A stretch of 64,000 bases of DNA from Podospora comata. Its lineage: Eukaryota; Ascomycota; Sordariomycetes; Sordariales; Podosporaceae. Of the stretch, positions 46,495 through 62,200 are shown one piece after another (positions within the stretch are counted from its first letter, which is position 1; every line of letters starts with the position of its first letter). The stretch is taken from the NCBI GenBank assembly GCA_017354895.1, contig CP071495.1, positions 665,001 through 729,000 of the forward strand. Reading direction: 5' to 3'. The position numbers were made by a program, and so were the translations under genes. The notes beneath the pieces were generated by a model that saw only the letters and a program-made list of their open reading frames with translations, was not told where the DNA came from and did no database searches.

Positions 46495-48145
46495 GATGAG
46501 TAGCCAAGTCCCAACGGGACCGGATATCACATTATTGCTGCTGAGCTGTACACTACCTTCGGAGGTTCCATCATTTTGTGAACCAATGCGTGCCCTGGCT
46601 TTTCTGTCAGCCCCTGGCCCATGCTGAACAAGATTCGATATGTTTAACAACTGTCTTTTGACCCCTCGGTAACGTTGCAATCGATGAAGAGATAGTCCAC
46701 TGCAACCGTGATACAACCTGATAGGTCAGCATGTGGTAGGGTGGGATTCTGCTACCAGGGAACTTTGGGTGGGGCATGTGTGTACCTGATAGTTTTCTTG
46801 ATTCTTGATGAGAGTGCCGCTGCTGCGGGACAGCCCGACGGCTGTGCGTCTCCGGTAGTTGAAACTTATATTGTTGCTGGAGGCAATACTGGTGCCCAGA
46901 TATACGTAGGCTATTTGAGGGTCAACCGAACGGGCGGGTGTCGAGAATAAGCATGTTATCACACCTCTATCGTCCGAAAGCACATGATTGCCCAGCACCA
47001 GAGGAAAGCCGATAGCCAGCTGGCTCCAAATCTCACCGCGAGTCTAACCCTATTCGCGAAATCTCACTTCTCGGCCGGAAAGGCAGGATGGCAGACGAGC
47101 TTAACGCATGCTGCCACAGTCTAGACCAAAGCAGACCTCGGTACTCCTTCGACAACCTGAACATGACTTTTTTTGGTCAGGGGTAAGTTGGAAACTCCAT
47201 GTAGCCTGTATCGACCTTCCCAATCTGGACAGTACGATCATGGCCGGTGCCTGGTGATCACAATCACGTTTGTACTTGATGATACATGGTAAAGGACTGA
47301 CAACACCTTGACTCTCTGATTGGAACTTTTCGACACACCACCTGCGTCTTGTCAGAACGGCATGCTCCCCTCACTTCACCAACTTGCCTGATAGCTCAGG
47401 TAACACCCTCGACGACGGCGGTTAGACTCCAAAGTAGTGTTGCATCCAAAGTAGCCCGCAGCAGCATAGACACGGCCTGGGTTGGGGATAGTATTGGTCA
47501 TTTGAGAAATTACCGACGGCGAATGCACTGAAAATGTTCACAACCACAACACATGCGCATGTCAACGATTTTTTCAAAGGTAGCCATCGTGCTTCTTAAG
47601 CTCTCCGGAGTAGTCTTCCGCGTGAGATGGACCGCGGCAACGTTGCTATCGATCGGAATGCTTATGCACCCAGCAGACTGGGGGAGATGGAGTCAATGGT
47701 GGAGGTCCTGGGATCTCTCCTGGAACCATTCCTTGAAACAACGTTCTATGGGAACTATAAGAGGAAACAAAATGTCCGCTGTTTTTACTTGCAGACTCTG
47801 CCAGCAGCTGAGACGATTGTCTTTGAACAGGGGTATCCATTTACAAAGCAGTCCGCTTCAGTGGGCCTTCACCTCAGCTGGTCCACCACCCAGCCTCAGA
47901 AACACCATCACGGAAAACACCAAAGACTCAAAAGATTGATTTTTCCCAGCCTCTGGATTTCAACCCGAGTACTCGAGCAAAAGCTGCTGTGGGTGCAGTT
48001 GCGACTCGATTTGATATTTAGGGGGCGGGTTGCTGTCGACTTTTTCCCGAGCGAAAGCTTTCTCATAACATTCTCCCCTTCATCCCAGCACGCTTGGTGT
48101 CTGTCTGTCTCTCACTACATGTTTTCAAGTCGCTGAACGACCACA
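46495..48145. promoter_or_regulatory. Intergenic, chitinase promoter side
   Basis: Frames of up to 169 codons on the plus strand (47553-48136) overlap in different phases and show no domain, so they are probably not genes. The last few hundred bases form the chitinase promoter. A GGGGCGG-type GC element (tttagggggcgggttg) lies near 48.02 kb and pyrimidine-rich sequence follows to the ATG at 48146. Confidence 0.4.
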
Positions 48146-49596
<1,451 letters not shown>

Positions 49597-52500
49597 AGGG
49601 CTGGGGGTTTGGGTAAGGGTGGGGGGTGTGAGGAGAAGAATAACATGATCCTCCTGACGACCGGTGATATTCTCTGATTTCTGCTTCTTTTTCTTCTTCT
49701 AAATTCCAAATTCTTTTATTCATCAAGGGGGTCCTTTCCTATCGGGATTACTGTATGATGATAACAATAACAATAAATAAGTGTACATTAAATAAGCGTT
49801 ATTTTAAGTCAAGTGCATGCTTTGCTGTTGCTGTGAATATTGCCTGTCCTGACCCGCACCCATCTCATAACTTGGATGGTCCCTTGTCTCGCGTCTTCCC
49901 GCACGTTCAAGCTGCGTATGAGAGATCAGAAGAAAAGTCATGATTGGCCCAAGCCATTTCCCGTCCGGGCCTTTTCTCCCGTTGTAGCGTCCATGAGTGG
50001 AGGAGGGAGAAAATTCAAGGTAAGATTCTTTCTGTAATAAAATCTCTATTCAAGCCAATAATAGCTGTTGTTTGATGTCTTGAACGACCCGCAAGGGTCA
50101 GTGCAGATAACAGGGTGAAAAGAAAGCAACTCGGCTGTTGCCGGCTGAGACAGTCTCCGCCCTGTAGTTCTGGTTTCTTTTCGTTTGGTCGAAGGAACTT
50201 CTGGTCACATGGTAAGTGCCTCCGGCGGCCTGGTCTCATGGCAAAACGTTTCTTGCCAGGCCATCGCCAGTGCGTGGCAACTGCAAGCCTTGCTGATCAT
50301 AGTTGCTGGCGGGTCCAGTGATCATTCTGGCTCACCTGCGTGTATGTCTGACAATCAGAACACCCGGCCGAGTATCCTCGAAATTCAACATCTTCTGTCC
50401 TATATCCGGAACATGATCCATGAGAAGCGGTGAGGCAGTGCTTGATATCTCGCAACTGAATGGTTGTTACAAATGCGAGGAAATTGAAAAGAAAGCACAT
50501 GTAGTTAGGTATGTGACATCCGATGGAGTGAGCATATGAATAAATAGGTAGGTAGAAGAGTTTTATACTATGACCACATGCAGGGGTTAGTGTATGAAAA
50601 TTAGGGCAGACGAAGGGAGCTGTCCTACACCCAAGTCCTTCTCTCCAGATGGAAAAGAACACGGGAGTCGTTCCGGTTGGTGCCTTGGGTAATTATCTCG
50701 AACGGGATAAAATGATCGGTTTGGGAGTCCCGAAAGGTGCCAGCCTGTGTCGATCTGACCATCACAGACACCCTATTGCATCTTTACTCACAATGGGATG
50801 CTAAGGATGCCGTCATCAAAAGGAACAGGTGGAAGACGTGAGCCGACAGAATGAACGTCACATCACCGGTGCCCTTTTCCGAGACAGAGCTGGACCAGAT
50901 ATGCCTTGTCCAGCTGGTTATCGTGACAGTCGTCGTGATAGGGAACAGAATCAGGGGGGACACGGCCCGATTTCCAGGGCCTTGGGGTCAAGGAGACATG
51001 AGAAGAAACTGAAAAGTTGAATGGGTGTGAGGTCAATGGCTGCTGATAGGCTGTGCCGCCATGGAACCGAAGAATTGGTGCATTGAACTTCTGATCTGTT
51101 GTTGGTCAAGGTTGGTGGTGGCAGAGAGAGGAGAAGTTGGGTGGTATGTACAGATTGAAGGATGACCTTGGTACCACAATGGCGCCTGAACAGACTGCCC
51201 AGCTTGTGTTGGTGCACCAAACGATCCTGGGACCATGAATACCACTGCTGTGGGTGGGACAAGAGGAGAGGTACCGAGGAGAAAAGTGGCTGCGGCTCAG
51301 CACCACACGAACTTGGGGTTGATCCATATCTGCGGGTTTCTGCCGGTCCCTTCCAGGCTGGAGCGCCAAAGGCTCTCGGGGATTCGTCGTACAGACTTGT
51401 TAAATCAGACATTGCCATTGGTTGGATGCTCCCGTTTTTTTTTGATTTGATGGCGGAAAATAACCCCTCACGGTTGCGCAATGCCTAGAGAGGCGCCGAT
51501 CCTCTTCTGAGTATGCACCGGTTCCCCGTCGTCCGTGGCTCGTCCGGTCCTTAGCGAGCGATGTAATGGCCGGTGATGATGTGTTTTGTGTGTCTCCCTT
51601 GTTGGGTTGTTCATGGTACCGTAATCAAGGATCTCGCCAGAGGAACAGACAGGGCTGACGGAATCAACACAAGGATGTTGATGCAACATTGTTTAGTCTT
51701 GGTCGGGAATTTGTTGAAGCCAAGCCGGGAATCCAACGGGCAGATCAGAGCAAGGCAAGCTCAGAAGACGTCTGCGAAGTTCATATGAAGCACAGGCTGA
51801 TAATGATGAGAGAAGAGTCGTTGAGGAAATCGGCATCCGCTGGAGAAATGCAGGCTGCCATGCAACCAAACCTGCAGCTGCAGGATGGCCGCTTGTTGGG
51901 TCGTGGAGCCAACATGCAGCGAACATCTGCCATCTGCCATCTGATCTGCTGCATGAACTGGCGCGTTGATGGCGGTTGGGGACGATGCTGCTTGTGGAAA
52001 TGCGCGGCGTCTATGTCTCGCTCAGTGGCAAGCTGAAATGGGCAACTCCAAGCATCAGAAATCAGGAACAGCCCAGCCCAAAGTGGACACGAGCAAGCCC
52101 CGGGAGCATGATTCAGTTCCCACTTGGGACGCCCAGGGAGATCCCAGTCTGGGATCTGGGGATGTCGATCAGAGCCGCACGCACTTTTCGGTCAGGCTTG
52201 GAGCGCAACGGCCCGAACAAAAGGCAGAGGGGTGCTGAAAACCAAATGATCAATATGTATCTCTCTGTTGAGATGCGATACCTGGGTCTACGGCCCAGCA
52301 CCCTGGAAAGCGATGGTCCCAAATCCCAGACAGCCCCCACCCCCCCCTCACCCCCTCCCTGTCTCCTCAAGCTGCCCACCAGAGAATAGTGTACCTAGCT
52401 GTGGGGATAGATACTTGCTCCGATGGGTTCGCGGGAGTGGAGTGTTGAGAACGGGTCCAGAGGGAGATCGGTGGCTGGATACCATGGCTAGTCTTTCGAT

Positions 52501-52869
52501 ACAATGATACACCGCTCTCTGCTCTGCCCTTTGGTCGGCCGCCATCGCCGATATGTATGTACCGTATGTAGGTATGATTACGGCAGGGCAGGCAGGTGCA
52601 ACCCATCTTGGAGTCGGGAACCTGCATCTGTCCAGAGTGGGAAGGAGAAGATCTCTCGTGCCAGTTTGTGACATCCACACCCGTCGACCTTGTATAACTG
52701 GGCCTAGAGAACCCTGCATCTGTCAAGGCAGTTCCCCTCCCACTTCTTGCACAGTTCAGATTGCATTTGCTCACCAGACACCGGCCGTCTTGCTTCTACA
52801 ACCCATCTATTCTCTCCATCTTTGCCCGTGCATAGACACTGCCAGCCTACCATCCACTCGGTGCTCACC
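49597..52869. other. 3.3-kb intergenic region, no supported gene
   Basis: Only overlapping frames on both strands (up to 176 codons, 50951-51481 minus) without any recognised domain. There is a polypyrimidine tract (ttctgcttctttttcttctt) near 49.68 kb and a short caataacaataaataa stretch near 49.77 kb after the chitinase stop. Composition is host-like and not eroded, so it is not an old repeat. It could hold a non-coding transcript or an unrecognised spliced gene. Confidence 0.4.
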
Positions 52870-55036
52870 ATGACTGCTGCCCGTCGCACAAGAAGTGCAG
52901 TTGGCACGACCGACCGGGCACCACGGCAGCTCCCCGGATCCGCCTGCGAGGCATGCCAGAAGCGCAAAGTACGATGTAAGAATTCATGTACACCAATCCA
53001 ACGTTTCCGTTTCGTACTGACCAAAACCCCAGGTGACAGGAAAAGTCCTTGTGGGACTTGCAAAGATGGCGGTCTCGTGTGTGAAATCAACACCCAACGA
53101 CGACCACGGGGCCCCAAGAAGGGCGAACTCAACAACCTTCGAAGTCAAGTTGGTGTGTGTTTAAATCGTGTTGGTGTGTACTATGGCCTCCCCCTCCCCA
53201 TCGCCATGTCGCTTCTTGCACATGATGCTGACTGTGCTCAATAGTGGCTCTGGAACGACGCCTCAGTCTTGATCCCACCGAAGAAGCGTTGACCCTCGCT
53301 ACTCAGTTTTCAGAAGCCCCGCCCGTGCCCGAAATGCCATCTGCAAGCTCGGCCTCAGATCAGGACTTTTCGCAGTTTCCATCACCATCATGTCAAAGAA
53401 GGCCTTCCTGGGAGAGCGATATCCATATCGCCATGTCTCCCATGACACCTAGCTCCCTTCCGATGGGCTTCTCGACTTTCCAGTTCCCTCCCTCTCCCCA
53501 ATCCCCGCCGAGATGCGCATTTGTCGATGATCTGATGCGAGCGGATCTGTATGTTCATACTATTTCCCCCAGATACTTCTTTGATGTGGCTCCTGACCTG
53601 AACGTGTTGCAGTGACCAGCTGTATTTCGACCGGGTCCACCCAAATGTGCCCATCTTCAGCCAGTCGCGGTATTTTGCCAGATCTCGGCAGATTTCTATG
53701 ATGAATGGGCCGAATTACTTGCTGTGTCTGCAGTATGCCATGTGGACATTGGCAATGTCGTTTTCGTCGCAGTTTGAAAGTTCGCGGGATCTCTTCTACA
53801 AGGAAACCCGCCATATGCTCGAAAACCTGGACCTCCACGAGGACGACATGAACACGGTGCGGGTGGAACAAGTGCAAGCGTGGCTTCTGCTTGCCTTCTA
53901 CGAGTTCGCACGGTGCAACTACCGGCGTGCCTGGATCACGGCCGGCAGGGCCTTTAGGCTTGTCCAACTTGCACGGCTCCACGAGGTTGATATTTCGGAG
54001 AATGCGACTGAATGCGCCGACGCTGTTTCAAGGGAGGAAAAGCGTAGAACATTCTGGGTTGCATATTATCTGGATCGGCTTCTGTGTATCAGAAACCGTA
54101 GGCCGTTGACGCTGATCGAAGAAATGGTAGGTTCCGTCACCATCCCTGCGCATCTTGGTGATCCTCATCTCCGAACCGCAACTAATAACATCATGCCAGA
54201 TCTGTACCAGACTCCCGTATTCAGACCTCGCCTTTCAGGGCGGCAGTCCCGTTCAGGAGCGGTTTCTGGAAGAGGTCTTTGCATCCGGGGACCACAGCCT
54301 CTTGTCGCCTCTGGCCGAGTCTGCCATTTTGCTCACGATATTTGGTCGTGCAGTATCGCAATGCCAGGCCCAACGAACGCAACCGACATATGCAAGCGCA
54401 TCACTGGAGTTCTGGATGCGTCACGAATGGGTCAAAAACACGCTGAGCTCGTCTTTGAGTTCGTTGATGGTCAACCACCCAGTCATCTCAGCAGCAGAGC
54501 CGATGCTGTTCTTTTCCACCATGATGGCGCACGCCATCAAAATCTACATGTGCCAGATTGTCGAGTCCACATCCCACGAGGAATCATGTCGACCCAACGT
54601 GGTAGAGTGCCAGAACCAAGCCATGCACGCGGCAAGGGAGATCGCGAGACTGGTCAAAGCCCACGAGCACATCCCCTATTTCAAGGTGAGACACACTTTT
54701 TCTCGAGCACATGGCATCATCAGAACACAAACTAATGCATCTTCCACGAGATAGGCCCACATTTTCCTCCCGCTCGCCATCTTTTTGGCCGCGTCAAGGC
54801 TCATGGCACATACAAACCGTGTGGTGGAGAACATGCAAGCACTTACGCCGCCAGGGTCTTCATGTTATCAAGGGATGGAAGTCAAGGACGGCATCAATGC
54901 CGAGTTTCAGTGTTGCATGAACGCGCTGAGGAGCATGCAGAGCTTCAACAATCTTGCACGCGAATACTTGCTTGTGTTGGAGCCACAGGAGTCGTTTTCA
55001 CTCACTGCTTTTCAGGGGGCTTTTCTCTGTGAATAG
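52870..55036 (+). CDS. Zn2Cys6 transcription factor with fungal-specific domain, 603 aa
   Basis: Six exons: 52870-52975, 53033-53152, 53245-53548, 53613-54126, 54200-54685 and 54755-55036. All junctions are GT-AG and in phase. The binuclear zinc cluster is C26-x2-C29-x6-C36-x5-C42-x2-C45-x6-C52 (CEACQKRKVRC split by intron 1, then DRKSPCGTCKDGGLVC). A Ser/Pro-rich linker (90-185) follows. A fungal_trans-type regulatory domain covers about 200-560, with YFDRVHPNVPIFSQSRYF, LLAFYEFARCNYRRAWITAG and RRTFWVAYYLDRLLC, all typical of the family. It binds DNA in the nucleus, commonly at CGG half-sites. It lies 1.26 kb from the PKS 3' end, in convergent orientation, so it is a candidate pathway-specific activator. 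An unrelated role remains possible. Confidence 0.92.
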
Positions 55037-56294
55037 GTATATAATATCAGGCTTTGTAATATGTGCGAAGGGACACCCAGCCAATAAGATATCCGTCCGT
55101 CATCATGCTGAGAGTCTGTTCCAATGTCATGTATGGTTGTTTGGCAATACACCGCACAGCCAGGGGCTCGGGGATTCAGGACTGGTATGGTTGCGTGTTG
55201 ATTCGTGAGCATTTAAGACAGATTTTGATAGGCACATAGAAAGCCCCTTAAAAGACACTTCATGATGAATGAGATCTTGCCTCATGATGCGACGATGCCA
55301 ACCCCACCTATTCAAGCTCAGTCATGCGTACATGATCGACACCCTTGCTTGGTCGCAGACAGCCCCCTGACAGGACTCTCCATCAATACTTCTTATCTGC
55401 GCGGCTTTCTCCATCATTCACCATTAAACAGACTTGGATACCTAGATATGTAGTCTGACAAGCAGAAAAAAACAAACGTGTGGTATGACATGGAGGTCGG
55501 GCATCGGGTCAAGCTGGACGTCAAATGGCAGTTGCATCTTCATGGTTGCACCGCATCAGTTCGTACCGGCTCGTTGGTACCCAAGACATCATCGTAAGCA
55601 ACACATCGTCATCCTATACTCATCCAGGACAACATTTCCAATCAATCTGCCTGGCATATGTCGTGATTTGGAAAAAGTGCGAGAAAAAAGGGGTGGTCAG
55701 CAACAAACAAGGTGGAATGATTGACATATTTCGCCAACAAACAACACTTGACCATGGTGTCGGATTTGCTGATACCACCTCAAAGTTATCAGATTTCGAC
55801 AAATCGGGGCACATCGGAAGTTTGTGCTCATCGCCCGGGCGTGCCAGCAGCAAGGATGGCGAGATCACAACTCAACATGCTGCAAGCACGATCGGGGCGT
55901 CGGGGATCTGCAAGATGATCGACAAACGCAGCTCCACTGCCAGAGCTGCTCAGCTGACAGACAGTTCGTGAGTCTGGTGTCAAACGACCCGCAATGGTGC
56001 ACATTGGGACAGGAAACGTTCCACAGTCGAAGCAAGGAGGAGCAATGAGAATTGGTTCAAGATGCCAAACCAGCCAGTTGGCTCAACGCGGTTAAAAATC
56101 CTAAACAGCCATCCAAGAACTCCATGATCCGGCTTTCCAAAGCAAACAACCAAACCAAACCACACAGACAATCCAACCAAAATGGTACAAAAACTACAAC
56201 CAACATAAAAAATTACAAGAGAAGAGAAAACATGCAAACACACCCAATACTGACAGCAAAACAATGTAGCCAACCCGCCGCAACAACATCGACC
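55037..56294. other. Convergent 3' region between regulator and PKS
   Basis: About 1.26 kb of non-coding sequence between two converging genes. Short frames on both strands lack any recognised feature. It likely contains both 3' untranslated regions and terminators. Confidence 0.45.
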
Positions 56295-59200
56295 TCAACC
56301 CCTCAGAATGGCGGTGTCGACATGACTACTCCTGGCTGCCACCGCCCCCGCTAGAGCAGTGATAGACGGGCTCTGCATGATATCAAAGATCGACAGGTCT
56401 GCCCCAGCCTTCATGGACAGCATGTTGCGGAGCTCCACCGCAACAAGAGAATCCACACCAAAGTCCGCCAACGACTTCGAGGGGACGATATCGTCCTCCG
56501 GGATCATGAAAATGTCCACCAGCTTCTTGGTAATCCCGCCCACCACAGCCTCCGCTGCATCGTCGAATGTCGAGGCGGATGCTAGCTTGCTCGCCAAATC
56601 ACCAGATCCAGATTTGTTGGACATCTGGCCGCCCTCCTGTTCCGTCTTCTGATACCGAAGCTGCGAGAAGCGCGCGTCCCGCCGCAGAGGAGAGTCCTCT
56701 GTCTGTCCCGCTGGCCCAGTGTTGATGCCGAGCATGAGGGCTCCCGCAAGGGGGGTCGCGATCGCCGAGTCGATGGCAGCAAGGATCTCGCTCTCGCGCA
56801 GACCCGTGAGGCCATGTCGCTGGAGTGCTTCGATGGTTTTGGCAGACTCTTGTTCTTCCGCCAGATACCCCACAGACTTGACAATGCCTAGATCGATGGA
56901 AACCGCTGGTAGACCACGCGCCACTCGATGCTGAGCAAGTGCATCCTGGAAGGTGCCACCAGCTGAGTAGTTGGACTGACTGGCGAAGCCAACAACGCCG
57001 ACAAGTGAGGAGAGCATGATGTAAAAGTCGAGATCGCCCTCACCAGAAAAGTACTGGTGCAGGTTCCAACTGCCGTGCAGCTTGGGATGGAGGGCGGCAT
57101 TGTGGTCCTCAAGAGTCATGTTGTCCAGGACAGAGTCCTGTGATGAGGTTAGCAACTGCTGTGTGAATGAAAAAGACTTCTCATACCTTAAGCTGCATTC
57201 CCCCGTGGATGACACCCTTGATGGGTGGTGCTCCTGTCCTGGCATACTTTGCGAGCGCCCTGTTGAGCTCCTTCATGTTGGATATGTCGCAGCCAAGTCC
57301 CACGACCTTGACCTGGTGACCAACAGCGCTGATAAGTTCGGTCTGAAGCTGATCTGCCTTTCCAAAGCTATCTGCACTGCGAGACATGACGACGATGTGT
57401 TGGGCGCCATGTTCCGCAAGCCAGTGACACACTGATCGCCCAATACCGCCAAATCCACCGACCACAAGATACGAAGCGTCGGTGCGAAGGCGAGCATTTA
57501 ACTTGCGCGGGACAACCTGGAGGGTAATATTGTCAGTGGCCATGTAATATCATGTGAAAAGGGATCAACATACCGGAACCATGGTCTCGTCATCGACAGC
57601 CAGCACAATCTTTCCCATATGTTTGCCAGCTTGCATCAGGCGGAAAGCCTTCTCAACATCAGAAAGGGGTAGGACTGAGATGGGATAGACTGTATTGATC
57701 TCCTTCTCAGCAACCATTCGCACAATGTCCTTCATGATCCGGTTAGCTTCCATTGGTTTGCACTCACCCAGTGCGATGACATCGACACTGGAAAAGGAAA
57801 CAGCTCTCGTGAAAGCTTCCATTCCCAGACTGTTGTTGAGCTCAAAATCCTTTTTCCCAATCTCGACGAATCGGCCAAACGGCGCAAGGCAGTTGAAGCT
57901 TGCCTGCAGTAACGTCCCAGCAAGCGAGTTCAGTACCACGTCCACTCCTTTGCCACCGGTCATCTCCTTGACACCAGAGGCAAAAGACACATCACGGCTT
58001 GAAAAGATGTGATCGGAATGGATACCAAAGTGCTCCATAACAAACTTGCGCTTCTCCTCTGAGCCAACTGTGACAAAAACCTCGGCCCCAACCCGTTGGG
58101 CAAGCATCACAGCCGCCTGACCAACACCTCCCGTGGCCGAGTGAATGAGAACAGTCTCGCCTCTCTGAAGTCTAGCACTGTCGTAGAGAGAAACGTAGGC
58201 GGCCAAAAACTGAGTGGGAAGCGAAGCAGCCGTCTCAAAACCCATGTCCTCAGGAATGTGAACGGCACTGGTCCAGTGAATCCTGGTACGGCTCCCGTAG
58301 TGTCCCCTGAGCAGCACTGAGACACGATCCCCAGGTTTGTAGCAATTCGCAGCAGCAACAGAACCGACTCGAGTGACAACACCTGAACAGTCGTACCCCA
58401 TGACTCGAGACTTCAGCTGACCTATCGCAACCATCACGTCGCGGAAGTTGACACCAAAAGCTCTGGGCTCAATTTCGACAAAGTCCTCGGGCAGTTCTTC
58501 GAGTGCGCTGGCATCATCATCAAAGGCGAGGGTGTCGAGAAGTCCAGTCGTACCAATGGTGAGACGCAGAGGGCGGTCCTGTTGTATGAATGGCTCCAGT
58601 GGATGTACAGACTGCTCGGCTGGGCGACGGAAGACATTGTTGTTTCGGCAAACATCCTTGATGTATCTGGGAACCGAAATGACACCATTTCTCTCTGCGA
58701 ACTCAAAGTCGGAAGCAGCTTCGAGGTCTGAGTAGTTGAAGAAGCTGCGGAAGACTTGGGTGATGGAGCTCACTGATTCTGCGGAGCAAAGGGGTCTTGT
58801 TGGGTCGAGGTCCAGAGTCCCCAGCCGCTTGCCAACATATTCTTGACGAAGGGATCGGAGAAATCCGGCCGCAAGGCCAGCGTGAGGTGTTTTGAAGTTC
58901 ATAGCCCCACCTTGAGTTAGCCATAGGACGCCCTTGGATCTCGTGGAAAGCGTCTTGAGGCCCTCGAACTCTGTGCGATCGGCACTGGCGAGAATGGGGC
59001 TTTCTGAATCATCCACAAAGATACAAACTCTGTTGTCATCGGCAGTGACAGAGTCCAATGAATGTACGGTTGGCACCGTCCACGTAAGAAGACCAATAGA
59101 AACGCCGAGTTGGTCAAGCCAGGGGTTCGGCGTAGTTGGGTTGGCTGTGACGAAAGCAATGTCAAAGTCGAACTTGGGCGGACCGGTGGCAGCCGTCGAC

Positions 59201-62200
59201 ATCATGACACTGAATGCGTAGAGATCGTCATCGTCACAGTCTCGGATCTCAGCGTCGATTCCGGAGAAACCTGTGCGGTTGAGGACGCGGTCCCACATGG
59301 GGATGGTGAGTGAAGGGCTGAACTTGCGCTCTTCCTCTTCGCCTACAAGCAACAGATATTAGCACATATTGGGCGAAAGAGGCGGAATAGGGAACTTACT
59401 GAGCCACCAGCCTGGAAGAAATCCAAAGACGAATTGCAAATCAACTGGGTCCTTGGTTGTCTCCATCAGGAATAGTTTGCCGCCAGGCTTCAGGAGTCTT
59501 CTCACATTCGCCATGGTGTTGTTCATCGACTTTGTGGCATGAAGAACCTGGCATGCTATCACCACATCATAGCCCCCCTCTTCAAACCCTTGCTTCATTG
59601 GATCCTGCTCGATGTCGAGCTTCTTGTACTTTACCACGTTGTTCCAGTCCTGGAATTTCTCTTTGGCAGCTTCGAAGAAACCAGAAGACACATCCGTGAA
59701 GTCGTATGAGCCGACATTGGGGCCGGTCCCTTCCTTGCTGTTTCCAAGTCCCTGCAGGATATGGCTTGTCGCCCCTCCAGTTCCCGCCCCGATCTCAATC
59801 ATCTTGGCTCGCGGGTTCTTCTGCGCGTAGAGCTTGACCAGCTCTCCAAGTTTCGCATTGGTTCGTCCCCATTTGAGAGCATCCAGATAGTAGCGAGAGA
59901 GCAAGTCCTTTTCAAGCATCACTTCCAGAGCTGTGATCTCGCTGCGAAGGATTGGCACGATATGGGGGCCCAGCTTGCATACCATCTCGCCGTTGGTGCT
60001 GCCTGACCTGACTTTCTCAAACAATGCCAGCTTTTCTTTGAGCGGAGCCTTGATCCACCGGCTGCTGTCAGGGGCAAGCTGATTCGTGCGGGCTAGCTCA
60101 GCCTGATGCCCCATCCAAATGTAGAACTTCCTCTGATGCGGTTCCAACCGTTTGATGGCAGCTGCCGTGAGCTCAGCCAGAGCGTCGTGAATGAAAAACA
60201 GACATGCTTGGCGTAGATCCATCAAGGTGTCTCTCTCTTGGTCCGAGATATGACTGCTGAGATTGTCCTTCAAGTATGTCTCCTTGAGAAGGCCAATGTC
60301 CGGAACCCATTGAGTTGTAGTAAACTTGTCTTGTTCCCATGAGTCTGTCTGCTGAACCGGGGCGGTTCCGATGGATTGACAAACGAAACCGTCAATCGTG
60401 ATAACAGGCGCGATCGACTCAATCATCTCATTTGCTGGGCTTTCAAAGACCGTGAGCCCCGTTGTCATGGATTGGTTGTCGATGTGGCTCAGGTTGGTGT
60501 AAGCCTTGAAGAAATGTCCAGCCTGGGCGTTGATATCATGGGAGACCCAAAGCTTGCTGATAGTCTTTGGCACTTTGGGCGTCTGTCGAACATTGCTGGA
60601 ATCAGGGATGGCAGTGTAGGCAGCTTGGAAAACGGAGTCGAGCGTGGTGGGATGGACGACATGGTCGTGTTGGTGGTGCTTGGGCATAGTCGCTTTGGAG
60701 TCGGCCACTGTGAAGGATGTCACAGATTGCTGACCCCGAGTTCGAATGCTCTTGATGTTTTGGAAGATGGGCCCGTGGCAGATACCACCTGATCGCAGAC
60801 CAGCATACATGTCTTGTGGGCTGACCCGGGTTCTGTAGGCGGACTCGTTCATGGGATGGGCGAGCTTGAACCCATGACCCGGCAAAGCGTTTTGGCAAAA
60901 GCCCATCTCATCCCCAGATGAGTGCTCGACCGAGATCAGACCTTTGCAATGGTCCATCCAGATGTTATCTGAGCTGACAGACTGCACGTTGAACTCCGTC
61001 CATCCCTTAATGTCCAGGACCTTTTCGCTGCATGGCCGAAGTGACAGCTGAAGTTCGATGCCATCAGCTGTCTCGGGCACAACCAGGGCGTTAAGTATGT
61101 CGATATCTCGCAGTTGGTAGCCTAGAACCCTGCCCTTGCGCCCTTGCCTCGCTGCGTGTTGGGCCATGCCCTCGATGGCCATCGAGATGTAACCGGCTGC
61201 TGGATAGAGCACATTGGATTGGACAACGTGGTCCCTAACCCACGGAATGTCGCTCATTCGAACAATGTGTCTCCAGGAGGGCGCACTGAGATCTGTTCCG
61301 AGAACAAGAGACCCAAGAAGATCGTGAGGCGGTTCTTGGCGATGGCGAAGGGCCTTGTTGAATCGTGGCTCGATCCAATGGCGGGTTTGATGATTCCAGG
61401 GGTATCTGGGAAGATCGTGAAGCACCTTGATACCTTCTCGGCCATAGGGCAAATTGACAGGTGCAAGGTTGACTGGGTAGCCCTTTTGGATGAGAATGCT
61501 AACGAGTGTATGCATGGTCTCAACCGCATGCTTCTTTCTGACGAGGCAGCTCTCGTATGGAATGACAACGCCATTGAACTCGTGCATGCTTAATATCTCT
61601 TGGATGGGCCCGGAGAGAGCCGCGTGTGGACCAACCTCGATCACCATGTCTACAGACAACTCGGCGCCGGGGGTGTCGAAGCACATGTTGCGGAATGCGT
61701 CGACAAACTGAACGCGTCCTGTCAGACTGCGTACCCAATGAGCAGGGCTTCCAACCTCGCGGGCATCCTCCATCCGTGTTCCAGTCGACGGCGACGAGAA
61801 GATGAAGTCGAGATGATCCTGCGGCGACCGAATCTTCTTGTCCATAGCGCTGTGATAGGCTTCTGCAACAGCCTCCATATGATGCGAGTGCCAGGCAGCG
61901 TCCACCTTGAGGCGTCTCGCAAAGATATTCTCCTGCTGGAACACCCTTTCGAGCTGCTCGAGACCACAGACATCGCCGGAAAGAGTAATGGAGTTGGGAC
62001 TGTTCTCACAGGCCACGACGACCTTGCCAGTGGTGGCGCGAGAGAGAAATCGCCGACTGTCCTCGACTCCAAGCCCCACTGCCATCATGCCCCCCTGACG
62101 GGCAATCTGACGATTGCTCTCCGAAGCGAGGCCTCCACGCGCAAAAGCGATGGCCATGGCCGACTGGAGATCGAGAGCACCGGCCGCATAAGCGGCGGCA

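Noticed and set aside
47553-48136. Possible gene upstream of the chitinase
   Set aside because: Two overlapping frames in different phases, neither with a domain, start context or intron structure. More likely promoter DNA.
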